Source: DATARH01 sp035604035
Lineage (GTDB): Bacteria > Pseudomonadota > Alphaproteobacteria > ATCC43930 > CGMCC-115725
Assembly (NCBI GenBank): GCA_035604035.1
Contig: DATNJF010000404.1
Location: 46,020-110,019 of the forward strand
Direction: 5' to 3'
DNA length: 64,000 nucleotides
The notes under the pieces are model-generated. The model was not told the DNA's origin and made no database searches. It worked only from the letters and a program-made list of their open reading frames with translations. Positions 1 to 10,523 of this stretch are shown one piece after another. Each line of letters begins with the position of its first letter. Within the stretch, counting starts at the first letter, position 1. The position numbers and the translations under genes are program-made.

Positions 1-1
1 G

Positions 2-490
2 GCCCACGAGTTGGCGCACATCTGGCTCGGCCAGTCCGCGCTCTCCGACATGGAACCGGTGTCCACGCCGGCCCACGCTGTCGAGCAGTGGTGCAACCTT
101 GTCGCGGCCGAACTACTTGTTCCGCTCGCGGCGGTACGCGCCGAATATCGGCGGGACGCAGGTCTGCGCGCCGAGGTGGATCGGCTGGCAAGGCGGTTCA
201 AGGTAAGCACGCTCGTCGTTTTGCGTCGCATCCATGACGCGGGCGGTCTAACGCGAGACCAACTTTGGGCGGCATACCGAGCCGAAGTCGAACGCCTCCT
301 GGCGATCCCTCGGGGAAGCGGCGGAGATTTCTACCTGACCCAGGCTGCACGCGTCGGGAAGCGGTTCGCCCGTGCCCTCGTGGCGAACACGCTGGAGGGA
401 CAGACCCTCCATCGTGACGCTTTCCACCTGCTCGGATTTTCGAAGCTTGCAACATTCCGCGAACTTGGCCGCAGTCTGGGTGTCGAGTGA
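2..490 (+). CDS. ImmA/IrrE-family metallopeptidase, 5' end outside window
   Basis: Open from the window edge. The first visible residues AHELAHIWLG carry the HExxH zinc motif of the ImmA/IrrE (DUF955) family, which usually follows an N-terminal XRE helix-turn-helix domain that would lie upstream of this window. About 162 residues are visible, roughly the C-terminal half of a typical XRE-ImmA protein. Family members act as anti-repressor proteases or as antitoxin partners. The stop TGA overlaps the ATG of the next gene by one base, so the two are probably translated together. The family call is firm; the antitoxin role is inferred from the neighbour. Confidence 0.8.
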   Translation, partial: AHELAHIWLGQSALSDMEPVSTPAHAVEQWCNLVAAELLVPLAAVRAEYRRDAGLRAEVDRLARRFKVSTLVVLRRIHDAGGLTRDQLWAAYRAEVERLLAIPRGSGGDFYLTQAARVGKRFARALVANTLEGQTLHRDAFHLLGFSKLATFRELGRSLGVE

Positions 491-978
491 TGGCGTACCT
501 GCTGGACGCCAATGTGTTCATGCAGGCGAAGAATCTCCATTACGGCCTCGATTTCTGTCCGGCGTTCTGGGATTGGCTGATCGAGGCCAACGCGGCCGGC
601 CGGGTTTTCAGCATCGAGAAGGTCGGCGATGAAATCGACGCCGGTGCAGACGAGCTTTCGACCTGGGCGGTGGCGCAGGGAGAAGGGTTCTTCCTGAGGC
701 CCGACGCCGCCATTCTTCCGGCTCTCGGCGCGGTCAGTGCGTGGGCTACGGGTCAGGCGTATGAGCCTGCTGCCGTGAACACGTTCTTGCAGGTCGCCGA
801 CTATTACCTAGTCGCCCATGCCCTGGCGCATCGTCACACCGTCGTGACCCACGAGATCGCATCGCCGTCGACCAAAAAGATTAAGATTCCCAACGCTTGC
901 ATCGGCGTTTCCGTAAAATGCATGACGCCGTTCGAGATGCTTCGACATGAAAGAGTGCGCTTCGTGCTTGGCCATTAA
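490..978 (+). CDS. DUF4411 family PIN-like protein, putative toxin
   Basis: 162 residues beginning MAYLLDANVFMQAKN. The LLDANVFM segment is the first acidic motif of PIN-like nucleases as seen in DUF4411. Further acidic residues and VVTHE near residue 120 fit the rest of the fold. DUF4411 proteins commonly sit directly behind XRE/ImmA proteins and are thought to form a type II toxin-antitoxin pair, which is the arrangement seen here. I chose the ATG at 490; an in-frame GTG three bases upstream is also possible. RNase activity is inferred from the family, not shown. Confidence 0.7.
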   Translation: MAYLLDANVFMQAKNLHYGLDFCPAFWDWLIEANAAGRVFSIEKVGDEIDAGADELSTWAVAQGEGFFLRPDAAILPALGAVSAWATGQAYEPAAVNTFLQVADYYLVAHALAHRHTVVTHEIASPSTKKIKIPNACIGVSVKCMTPFEMLRHERVRFVLGH

Positions 979-980
979 GA

Positions 981-1139
981 GATGAGCGAAAACGGGTCGT
1001 GCTGGGCTATCCCGCCCGCATCCTGCCGAAGGACGTGGCGGCCGAGAAAATCCTCGGGGCGCGCACGCTGACCAATCTCGACAGTGAGCGGCCGACCCGG
1101 CTCGCCAATGCGCACCGCGATCTCGACGAGAGCCACTGA
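981..1139 (+). pseudogene. C-terminal remnant of a class I DNA methyltransferase
   Basis: The frame reads GYPARILPKDVAAEKIL and then RTLTNLDSERPTRLANAHRD before a TGA stop. This closely resembles the tail of large class I SAM-dependent DNA methyltransferases, whose consensus is close to TLTNLYNxRPxWLxxAHxxLDxAV. There is no start codon and no catalytic domain upstream, because the DUF4411 gene occupies that position. The usual C-terminal AYGW segment is missing. It is best read as debris from a restriction or defence locus replaced by the toxin-antitoxin pair. The resemblance comes from memory of the family, not a search. Confidence 0.55.
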
Positions 1140-1662
1140 CCTGATCGGGCGTCCACCACCCGCAGGCAAAATACTTTTCGGTGTAGTTCTGGCTTCCGCA
1201 CGCCAAGGCGCATACCACCGTGTACTCTTTTTGTTCTTAACAAGACAGTAATTGCGTTTATATAGTGTCGCCATCGGGTCCGCGATATGCGGACAGCGTG
1301 AACGCGGGCGCCTGTTAATTTCCAGCAGATACAGGCGGAACGAAACGGGGTCGGATATTTTTGCGAGAAAACACCGATTTCAGCTGCGCCGGTTGCTGTT
1401 ATCTCGCTGTTTTCGCTGCTGTTCCGCCACTGTTATCCCGCTGTTTTCACCGCAGTTATTTCGCTGTTTTGAACAAGAAATATGAATAGATCCAAGGCGT
1501 TGGCTTTTTAGCGCGGAGTATCAGGAGTATCAGCGGGGCGTTTCTTCGTTACTCGAACGCACTGCGGCGGGTCGATGAGACAGTCGCCCAAGGGCACCGG
1601 CCTGCGCCGGCATGGGTGAGGGCTGTTGCTCAACCTCACCCAGTTTGCTAAGCCGCGCGGTG
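1140..1662. other. Gene-poor, AT-richer boundary region
   Basis: About 520 bases with no convincing gene. An open frame at 1252-1485 has no ribosome-binding site and a low-complexity translation. The stretch contains an AT-rich patch near 1225-1265, a 6-bp stem hairpin at about 1277-1293 (GTCCGC, loop GATAT, GCGGAC) and the short repeat cluster listed separately. Base composition differs from the dense coding sequence on the right, consistent with an island edge. Confidence 0.5.
1398..1473. repeat. Three imperfect 19-bp direct repeats
   Basis: Units at 1398-1416, 1432-1450 and 1455-1473 share the core GTTAT(C/T)(T/C)CGCTGTTTT. Starts are 34 and 23 bases apart. In the reverse direction they read as repeated AACAGCGNNATAAC, a pattern I associate with low-complexity tails at insertion boundaries in alphaproteobacteria. 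The repeats are directly visible; any link to integration is inferred. Confidence 0.55.
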
Positions 1663-2616
1663 ATGAAGACGCACCAGATCGCGATCCTCGGCGGGTCGGG
1701 GTTTATCGGCCGCTATGTCGTCAAGCGCCTGGCCGGGCGCGGCGAGGCGCTGACCGTCGGCGGGCGTCACGCGAGTCAGGCCACATTCCTCAGGCTGAAG
1801 GGCGAGGTCGGCCAGGTCGGGCTGGTCAACATCGCCATCGACAGCGAGGCGATGCTGCCGGAGTTTCTCGCCGGCAAGGACGCGCTGATCAATTGCGTCG
1901 GCATCTTGAGGGAGCACGGCGCGCAGACATTCGATCGCGTCCACCATGCGGCGCCGGCGCGGCTGGCGCGGCTGGCGCGCGAGGCCGGGGTCGCGCGGCT
2001 GATCCACATCTCGGCGATCGGCGCCGACCCGCGCTCAACCTCCGCCTATGCGCGCTCCAAGGCGGCGGGCGAGCAGGCGGTCAAGGATGCCTTCCCGACC
2101 GCGACGATCCTGCGCCCGTCGATCGTGTTCGGCCCGGAGGACGAATTCTTCAACCGCTTCGCCGGGATGGCGCGGCTGTCGCCGTTCGTGCCGCTGATCG
2201 GCGGCGGCGAGACGCGGTTCCAGCCAGTCTATGTCGGCGATGTCGCCGACGCGGTGATCCGCGCGCTCGACGATCCCGCCGCTTCCGGCCGCACCTACGA
2301 GCTCGGCGGGCCAAAAATCTATACGTTCCGCGTGCTGATGGAGCTGATGCTCGCCGAGATCAAGCGCAAGCGCTGGTTTATCGACCTGCCCTTCGGCCTC
2401 GCCGCGTTGCAGGCGCGGCTGATGGCGATCCTGCCCAACCCGCCGCTGACAGTCGACCAGGTCGAGATGCTCAAGCGCGACAATGTCGTCTCGTCGGGGG
2501 CGCTGACCCTGAGTGCGCTCGGCATCGAACCCACCGCGGTCGAGGCGATCATCCCCTCTTATCTCGACCGCTTCCGCCCCGGCGGCTGGTACGACCGGCG
2601 CCGCGCCGTCGCCTGA
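1663..2616 (+). CDS. Complex I NDUFA9-like NAD(P)-binding protein
   Basis: About 317 residues beginning MKTHQIAILGGSGFIGRYVV. GGSGFIGRYV is the Rossmann dinucleotide-binding motif of atypical short-chain dehydrogenases, followed by NCVGILRE and HISAIGAD, typical of the NDUFA9/39-kDa complex I-associated branch. Alphaproteobacterial homologues are thought to support complex I assembly or stability rather than catalyse a known reaction. The frame is open further upstream, but only the ATG at 1663 (or GTG at 1660) gives a family-like N terminus. A cyclophilin gene follows 17 bases later. Confidence 0.85.
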   Translation: MKTHQIAILGGSGFIGRYVVKRLAGRGEALTVGGRHASQATFLRLKGEVGQVGLVNIAIDSEAMLPEFLAGKDALINCVGILREHGAQTFDRVHHAAPARLARLAREAGVARLIHISAIGADPRSTSAYARSKAAGEQAVKDAFPTATILRPSIVFGPEDEFFNRFAGMARLSPFVPLIGGGETRFQPVYVGDVADAVIRALDDPAASGRTYELGGPKIYTFRVLMELMLAEIKRKRWFIDLPFGLAALQARLMAILPNPPLTVDQVEMLKRDNVVSSGALTLSALGIEPTAVEAIIPSYLDRFRPGGWYDRRRAVA

Positions 2617-2633
2617 ACGAAAAGGAACCCGAT

Positions 2634-3116
2634 ATGGCTGCCGATAAAGAAGACACGATCTATCTCGACGTCCCCGCCGGCCGCGTGGTGATCGAGATGC
2701 GCCCCGATCTGGCGCCCGACCATTGCGCCCACATCAAGGGGCTGGTGCGCCGCGGCTTTTACGACGGCATCGTCTTTCACCGCGTGATCGAAGGCTTCAT
2801 GGCGCAGACCGGCGACCCGACCGGGACCGGCACCGGCGGCTCAGGGACCCGGCTCAAGGCGGAGTTCTCCGCCGAGCCGCACGTCCGCGGCGTGCTGTCG
2901 ATGGCGCGCGCCTCCGACCCCAACAGCGCCGACAGTCAGTTTTTCATCTGCTTCGCCGACGCCAATTTTCTCGACCGGCAATACACGGTGTGGGGCAACG
3001 TGGTGTCGGGCATGGAGCATGTCGACGCGATCAAGAAGGGCAGCGGGTCGAGCGGCTCGGTCTCCGACCCCGACAAGATCGTGAAGATGCAAATCGCCGC
3101 CGACGCGGCGGATTAG
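2634..3116 (+). CDS. Cyclophilin-type peptidyl-prolyl isomerase (cytoplasmic)
   Basis: 160 residues with the cyclophilin core: FHRVIEGFMAQTGDPTGTGT, then FSAEPHVRGVLSMAR and NSADSQFFICF. The catalytic Arg (FHRV) and the FMAQTGD and SQFFI active-site segments are intact. No signal peptide, so it should fold proteins in the cytoplasm by cis-trans proline isomerisation. An AGGA ribosome-binding site lies about 9 bases before ATG 2634. A near-duplicate gene with an export signal follows 14 bases downstream, suggesting tandem duplication and split location. Confidence 0.93.
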   Translation: MAADKEDTIYLDVPAGRVVIEMRPDLAPDHCAHIKGLVRRGFYDGIVFHRVIEGFMAQTGDPTGTGTGGSGTRLKAEFSAEPHVRGVLSMARASDPNSADSQFFICFADANFLDRQYTVWGNVVSGMEHVDAIKKGSGSSGSVSDPDKIVKMQIAADAAD

Positions 3117-3671
3117 AGGCTGAGCGCCCGATGAAGCTCTGGAGCCGGTTGGTCCTGATCGTCGTCGCGCTCGCCTGGGGCGCTGGTCCGGCGATGGCGC
3201 TCGACCCCGAGAACGCGCTTTACCTGGATCTGGCCTTTGGCCGCGTCGTCATCGCCTTGCAACCCGACGTGGCGCCAAAGACCTGCGCGCAGATCAAAAA
3301 GCTGGTGCGCGCCGGGTTTTATAACGGAATCGTCTTCCACCGCGTGCTCGACGGCTTCATGGCGCAGACCGGCGACCCGACCGGCACCGGCACCGGCGGC
3401 TCGGGGCATCCCTTGAAGGCCGAGTTCTCGTCCGAGCCGTTCGCCCGCGGTGTCGTCGCCATGGCCCGCACCTCCGACCCCAACAGTGCCGACAGCCAGT
3501 TCTTCATCACGTATGCCGTCGCGCCGCAGCTCGACGGCAAGTACACGATCTTCGGTCATGTCGAATCGGGGATGGAGTTCGTCGACAAACTGAGAAAGGG
3601 CGATCAGGCCCATAACGGCATGGTCGTCAACCCCGACAAGATCATCAAAATGCAGGTGGTGGCCGACGTCA

Positions 3672-5057
<1,386 letters not shown>

Positions 5058-5814
5058 GCCAAGCGCGCGATTTGTCGACGTCGGGAACCAGGCTCGCGAC
5101 CAGCCGCCAGAACCGCGGCCCGTGGTTCATCTCGACCAGATGCGCCACCTCATGAGCGACGACGTAATCGATGACCGCTTCTGGCGCGAAGACGAGCCGC
5201 CAGCTGAACGACAGCGCGCCTTTCGACGAGCAGCTTCCCCAGCGGCTTTTCGGGTCGCGCACCCCGACCCGCGCGACGCTCTTGCCGATGCGCGCGGCGG
5301 TGGCGCGGGCGCGGGCGGCGAAATCCCGCTTCGCCAGCGCGGTCAGATGGTCGCGTACTCGGCGCGGCAGGTGTGTCGGATGGCCGCGCACGCGAATCTC
5401 GCCGTCCGCGATCGTTACCGTAGGCGCCCGGGAGTCCGTCTCGCAGCAAATGCGATGTGGCACCCCGAACACCGGCACGCTGGCGCCTTCGCCGAGGGGA
5501 CGGGGCGGAGGCATCGCCGCGATCCGGGCGGCGATCCAGCCACGGTGCGACGACACGAAACCCAGCGCCGTCTCGGCCGAAAACCGCCGCGGCAGCACCA
5601 GCTCGACCCCGCGCTTCGCCGCGTCGACGCGCAGCGACAGCCGCCGCGCCTTGGGGCTGACGCGGATCGTCACCGGCGCGCCGATTCCCAGCGCGCGAAT
5701 GCGCTCCTCAAGGCTGTCGTGTCGGAGCATTGTCACAAAAGCTTCCTGGCTTCGTCACGATTTGGCAAGCTGCACTCGTCAGATAAGCCGGACGGCACAG
5801 GGGGGATGGATTTT

Positions 5815-7134
5815 ATGAAAAAACTTGCACTCGCGCTTGCCCTCGTCATGACGACGTTGGCTGGAGGTCTTGGCACCGCCTGGGCCGACCCGATCGAGCT
5901 GCAATGGTGGCATGCGATGACCTCGGTCAACGGCGATAGGATCAACAAGATCGCCGCCGATTTCAACGCTATGCAGAGCGACTACAAAGTCACCCCGGTG
6001 TTCAAGGGCTCGTACGCCGAGACCATGACCGCGGCGATCGCTGCTTACCGCGCTGGCAACGCACCGAACATCGTCCAGGTCTTCGAGGTCGGCACCGCGA
6101 CGATGATGGCGGCGAAGGGCGCGGTGAAGCCGGTATACCAACTCATGGCCGATGCCGGCGAGCCCTTCGACCCCGCGACCTATCTGCCGGCGGTAACTGC
6201 CTATTACAGCACCCCCGACGGGAAGATGTTGTCCTTCCCGTTCAACAGCTCGACCCCAGTCGTCTACTGGAACAAGGACGCGTTCAAGAAGGCCGGGCTC
6301 GACCCCGACAAGCCGCCGGCGACCTGGCCCGACACCTTCGCCGCGGCCAAGAAGCTGCGCGGCGCCGGCTTGGCCTGCGGCTTCACGTCGGCCTGGGTCA
6401 GCTGGGTGCAAATCGAGAATTTCAGCGCCTGGCACAACATCCCGATCGGTACCAAGACAAATGGGCTCGGCGGGTTCGATACCGAGCTCCAGATCAATAA
6501 CGCGACCGTCGTCCGCCACATCGGCAACCTCGCGGATGCAGAGAAGGACAAGAGCTTCGACTACGGTGGCCGCACCACCGAGCCTACCGCCAAGTTCATC
6601 TCCGGCGATTGCGGGATGCTGCAGGATTCCTCGGCGAGCTACGGCGCGGTCAAAAAGGGTGTGCAATTCGGCTTCGGCGTGACCCAGCTTCCCTACTACC
6701 CGGACGTTCCGGGCGCGCCGCAAAACTCGATTATCGGCGGCGCCAGCCTCTGGGTGATGGGTGGTAAGAAACCCGAGGAATACAAGGGCATCGCCAAGTT
6801 CTTCACCTATCTGTCGTCGACCGCAGTGCAGCAGACCTGGCACCAGGACACCGGCTACCTGCCGATCACCAAGGCGGCCTATGACGCGACCAAGGCGTCG
6901 GGCTTCTATGATAAGAACCCTGGCACCGAAATCGCCATCCTGCAGATGACTGGCAAGCCGCCGACCGAGAATTCGCGCGGGCTCAGGTTCGGTAACATGG
7001 TGCAGATCCGCGACGTCATCGCCGAGGACCTTGAGGCCGCATTCTCGGGCAAGATGGACGCCAAGGCGGCAATGGACGACGCGGTCAGCCGCGGCAACGC
7101 GATCCTGCGCCAGTTCCAGAAAAACGTGCAGTAG
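5815..7134 (+). CDS. ugpB: ABC transporter substrate-binding protein, UgpB-like
   Basis: About 439 residues. A signal peptide (MKKLALALALVMTTLAGGL, cleavage near AWA) precedes IELQWWHAMTSVNGD, the signature start of the glycerol-3-phosphate binder UgpB. FNSSTPVVYWNKDAFKKAGL matches the ligand-binding region. It should collect sn-glycerol-3-phosphate or a related phosphodiester in the periplasm. The GGGGGG at 5800-5805 is too close to ATG 5806 to serve it but well spaced for ATG 5815, so I chose the latter. It heads an operon with ugpA, ugpE, a GNAT gene and ugpC. Confidence 0.9.
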   Translation: MKKLALALALVMTTLAGGLGTAWADPIELQWWHAMTSVNGDRINKIAADFNAMQSDYKVTPVFKGSYAETMTAAIAAYRAGNAPNIVQVFEVGTATMMAAKGAVKPVYQLMADAGEPFDPATYLPAVTAYYSTPDGKMLSFPFNSSTPVVYWNKDAFKKAGLDPDKPPATWPDTFAAAKKLRGAGLACGFTSAWVSWVQIENFSAWHNIPIGTKTNGLGGFDTELQINNATVVRHIGNLADAEKDKSFDYGGRTTEPTAKFISGDCGMLQDSSASYGAVKKGVQFGFGVTQLPYYPDVPGAPQNSIIGGASLWVMGGKKPEEYKGIAKFFTYLSSTAVQQTWHQDTGYLPITKAAYDATKASGFYDKNPGTEIAILQMTGKPPTENSRGLRFGNMVQIRDVIAEDLEAAFSGKMDAKAAMDDAVSRGNAILRQFQKNVQ

Positions 7135-7182
7135 CGGCATCGAGCAATTCTGTGAGGTCGAAGCAGCCTAAAATTTGCCCTT

Positions 7183-7263
7183 GGCCGGGCTTGACCCGGC
7201 CATCCACGTCTTGTGGCGCGGTCGCCTGCGATGCAGACGTGGATCCCCGGGTCGAGCCCGGGG
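7183..7263. repeat. Large palindromic intergenic repeat between ugpB and ugpA
   Basis: Two 29-base arms, 7183-7211 and 7235-7263, are inverted copies. Each arm contains its own small palindrome (GGCCGGGCTTGACCCGGCC on the left, CCCCGGGTCGAGCCCGGGG on the right) plus the shared ATCCACGTCT / AGACGTGGAT. The loop is 23 bases. This is the compound REP-like element frequent in alphaproteobacteria. Lying between the binding protein and permease genes, it could stabilise the upstream mRNA end or weaken readthrough. Confidence 0.8.
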
Positions 7264-7294
7264 GAGGGGATGATTTCTAGAGCTTCTCACGTAG

Positions 7295-8179
7295 ATGGAC
7301 CGCCGCGTCGTTTTTTCCGGTTGGCTGCTTCCGGTGGTGCTGCTGCTGCCGCAACTGGCGGTGACGGTGATTTTCTTCTTCTGGCCGGCGGCTCAGGCGA
7401 TCGTCCAGTCGGTGCGGGGCGGCGACGCATTCGGCCTTAGTACCCGCTTCGTTGGCTGGGACAACTTCGCCACCGTCTTCGCCGATCCCAACTACGTCTT
7501 CGCCTTCGCGGTGACCGCGTTCTTCAGCGTCGCGGTGGCGATCCTGGCGCTGGCGCCGGGGCTGCTGCTCGCGGTCATGGCCGATCGGGTAGTGAAGGGC
7601 GCCACCTTCTACAAGACCGTGCTCCTCTTGCCCTACGCGATCGCACCGGCGATCGCCGGCGTGTTGTGGATGTTCATTTTCAACCCCAGCATCGGCGTTG
7701 TCGCCGCCGGCCTCCACCGCGCCGGGATCGACTGGAACTACCTGCTCAACGGCAAGCAGGCGATGCTGCTGGTTATTGCCGCCGCGGCGTGGAAGCAGAT
7801 CAGTTACAATTTCCTCTTCTTCCTCGCGGGGCTGCAGGCGATCCCCGCCTCGCTGCTCGAAGCCTCGGCGATCGACGGCGCGACGCCGCGCCGCCGGTTC
7901 TGGACGATCGTCTTCCCGCTGCTGGCGCCGACCAGCTTTTTCCTGATCGTCGTCAACATTGTCTACGCCTTCTTCGACACGTTTGGGGTCATCCATAACG
8001 TCACCCAAGGCGGGCCGGACAAGGCCACCGAAATCCTCGTCTACAAGGTCTGGTACGACGGTATTGTCGGGCTCGATCTCGGCGGCTCGGCGGCGCAGTC
8101 GGTGGTGCTGATGGCGATTGTCATCACGCTCACCGCGATCCAGTTCCGCTTTATCGAGCGGCGAGTGCATTACGCATGA
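7295..8179 (+). CDS. ugpA: ABC transporter permease UgpA
   Basis: 294 residues, about six membrane helices. It contains the permease EAA loop (EASAIDGATPRRRFWTIVFP, residues about 188-207) that docks on the ATPase. The N terminus MDRRVVFSGWLLPVVLLLPQ and the QGGPDKATEILVYKVW region are characteristic of UgpA. With UgpE it forms the inner-membrane channel of the phosphoglycerol importer. It lies downstream of a palindromic repeat rather than hard against ugpB, and overlaps ugpE by 4 bases. Confidence 0.92.
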   Translation: MDRRVVFSGWLLPVVLLLPQLAVTVIFFFWPAAQAIVQSVRGGDAFGLSTRFVGWDNFATVFADPNYVFAFAVTAFFSVAVAILALAPGLLLAVMADRVVKGATFYKTVLLLPYAIAPAIAGVLWMFIFNPSIGVVAAGLHRAGIDWNYLLNGKQAMLLVIAAAAWKQISYNFLFFLAGLQAIPASLLEASAIDGATPRRRFWTIVFPLLAPTSFFLIVVNIVYAFFDTFGVIHNVTQGGPDKATEILVYKVWYDGIVGLDLGGSAAQSVVLMAIVITLTAIQFRFIERRVHYA

Positions 8180-9024
8180 TGATCACGGCCCGCTCCCGTG
8201 CCTGGATCCCGCACGCGATCCTCATAGCGGGGCTGCTCATCGTCCTGTTCCCGATCTACGTCGCCTTTGTCGCGTCGAGCCTGGATCTGTCGTCAATCCT
8301 CCAGGCGCCGATGCCGCTCATCCCGGGCCGGCGGCTGATCCAGAATTACACCGAGGCGATTTCCGCCGGCACGGCTAAGACCAGCGGCGTCTCGGTCGCG
8401 CGGATGATGTTCAACAGCCTTGTCATGGCGCTGGTTATCGCCGCCGGCAAGATCGCGATCTCGCTGCCCTCGGCTTATGCCGTGGTGTTCTTCCGCTTCC
8501 CCTTAAGGAAGCTCGCCTTCTGGGCGATCTTCGTGACCCTGATGCTGCCGGTCGAGGTGCGCATCATCCCGACCTATCAAATCGTCAGCGATATGGGGCT
8601 CATCGACCGCTATGCCGGGCTGAGCCTGCCGCTGATCGCCTCGGCGACCGCGACGCTCTTGTTCCGCCAGTTCTTTCTCACCATCCCGGACGAGCTGGTC
8701 GAGGCCGCGAAGATCGACGGCGCCGGCCCGCTGCGCTTCTTCATTGATACCGTGATCCCGCTCTCGGCGACCAACATCGCCGCGCTCTTCGTGATCCTGT
8801 TTATCTTCGGGTGGAACCAATATCTGTGGCCGCTGCTTGTCACCAACACGCCGTCGATGACGACGATCGTCATCGGCATCCGACAGATGATCGGCAATGG
8901 CGACACCCAGACCGAATGGCAGATCGTCATGGCGACCGCCCTCTTGGCGATCGTCCCGCCGGTTCTGGTGGTGCTGCTGATGCAGCGCTGGTTCGTCAAA
9001 GGCCTGGTCGAGAGCGAGAAATGA
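8176..9024 (+). CDS. ugpE: ABC transporter permease UgpE
   Basis: 282 residues, six predicted helices, with the EAA loop VEAAKIDGAGPLRFFIDTVIP near residue 175 and the closing FVKGLVESEK seen in UgpE proteins. It is the second channel subunit paired with UgpA. The start ATG overlaps the ugpA stop by 4 bases (ATGA) and its own stop overlaps the next start in the same way, so expression should be stoichiometric. Confidence 0.93.
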   Translation: MMITARSRAWIPHAILIAGLLIVLFPIYVAFVASSLDLSSILQAPMPLIPGRRLIQNYTEAISAGTAKTSGVSVARMMFNSLVMALVIAAGKIAISLPSAYAVVFFRFPLRKLAFWAIFVTLMLPVEVRIIPTYQIVSDMGLIDRYAGLSLPLIASATATLLFRQFFLTIPDELVEAAKIDGAGPLRFFIDTVIPLSATNIAALFVILFIFGWNQYLWPLLVTNTPSMTTIVIGIRQMIGNGDTQTEWQIVMATALLAIVPPVLVVLLMQRWFVKGLVESEK

Positions 9025-9458
9025 GCGCGCCGACCTATCGTCCGGCGGTGATCGGCGACGCGGCCGACATCCATGCGCTGCTGCTCAAGATCGCCGGCGA
9101 CATCCCGCTCGCGGTCGAGACCCTGGAGCAGGAGGAATTGCTTTATGCCGCGGTGCGCAAGATGCTCGCTTTTGGTCAATCATGGGTTGCGGTGGACGGC
9201 AAAACCGTCGTCGGGTTTGTCCTGGTCGACAGCGCCGAGGTCGGGCGGCATTGGGGCGAAAACGAGCTCCTCAACCTCCGCTACGCCGGCGGCGAGATGC
9301 TCGACGGGCTTATCGGCAAGGTGCTAGAGCGGAAGGTGCCGGTCACCGCCAGCGTCCGCGACACAAACCGCGCCGGTCTCGCCGAGCGGCTCAAGAAGTT
9401 CGGCTTTCGCGAAGCGGAAGTCCGCGTCGGCGAGCAGCATTTCCGCCGGGAACCCTAA
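9021..9458 (+). CDS. GNAT-family N-acetyltransferase embedded in ugp operon
   Basis: 145 residues. It opens APTYRPAVIGDAADIHALLLKI, the usual beta1-alpha1 start of GNAT folds, with central strands SWVAVDGKTVVGFVLVD and a C-terminal LAERLKKFGFREAEV segment. The acetyl-CoA pyrophosphate loop (Q/RxxGxG/A) is not clearly recognisable, so activity is uncertain. It is joined by a 4-base overlap to ugpE and followed 12 bases later by ugpC, so it is co-transcribed. Its substrate is unknown. Confidence 0.7.
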   Translation: MSAPTYRPAVIGDAADIHALLLKIAGDIPLAVETLEQEELLYAAVRKMLAFGQSWVAVDGKTVVGFVLVDSAEVGRHWGENELLNLRYAGGEMLDGLIGKVLERKVPVTASVRDTNRAGLAERLKKFGFREAEVRVGEQHFRREP

Positions 9459-9470
9459 GGGCAGGCATAA

Positions 9471-10519
<1,049 letters not shown>

Positions 10520-10523
<4 letters not shown>

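Noticed and set aside
1252..1485. A 77-codon plus-strand frame in the island-edge gap
   Set aside because: No ribosome-binding site, and much of it is the repeat cluster read as Arg/Phe/Cys-rich sequence.
5779..7140. A 453-codon minus-strand frame over ugpB
   Set aside because: It is the codon-mirror shadow of ugpB; no domains, no ribosome-binding site, and the plus strand is a clear UgpB.
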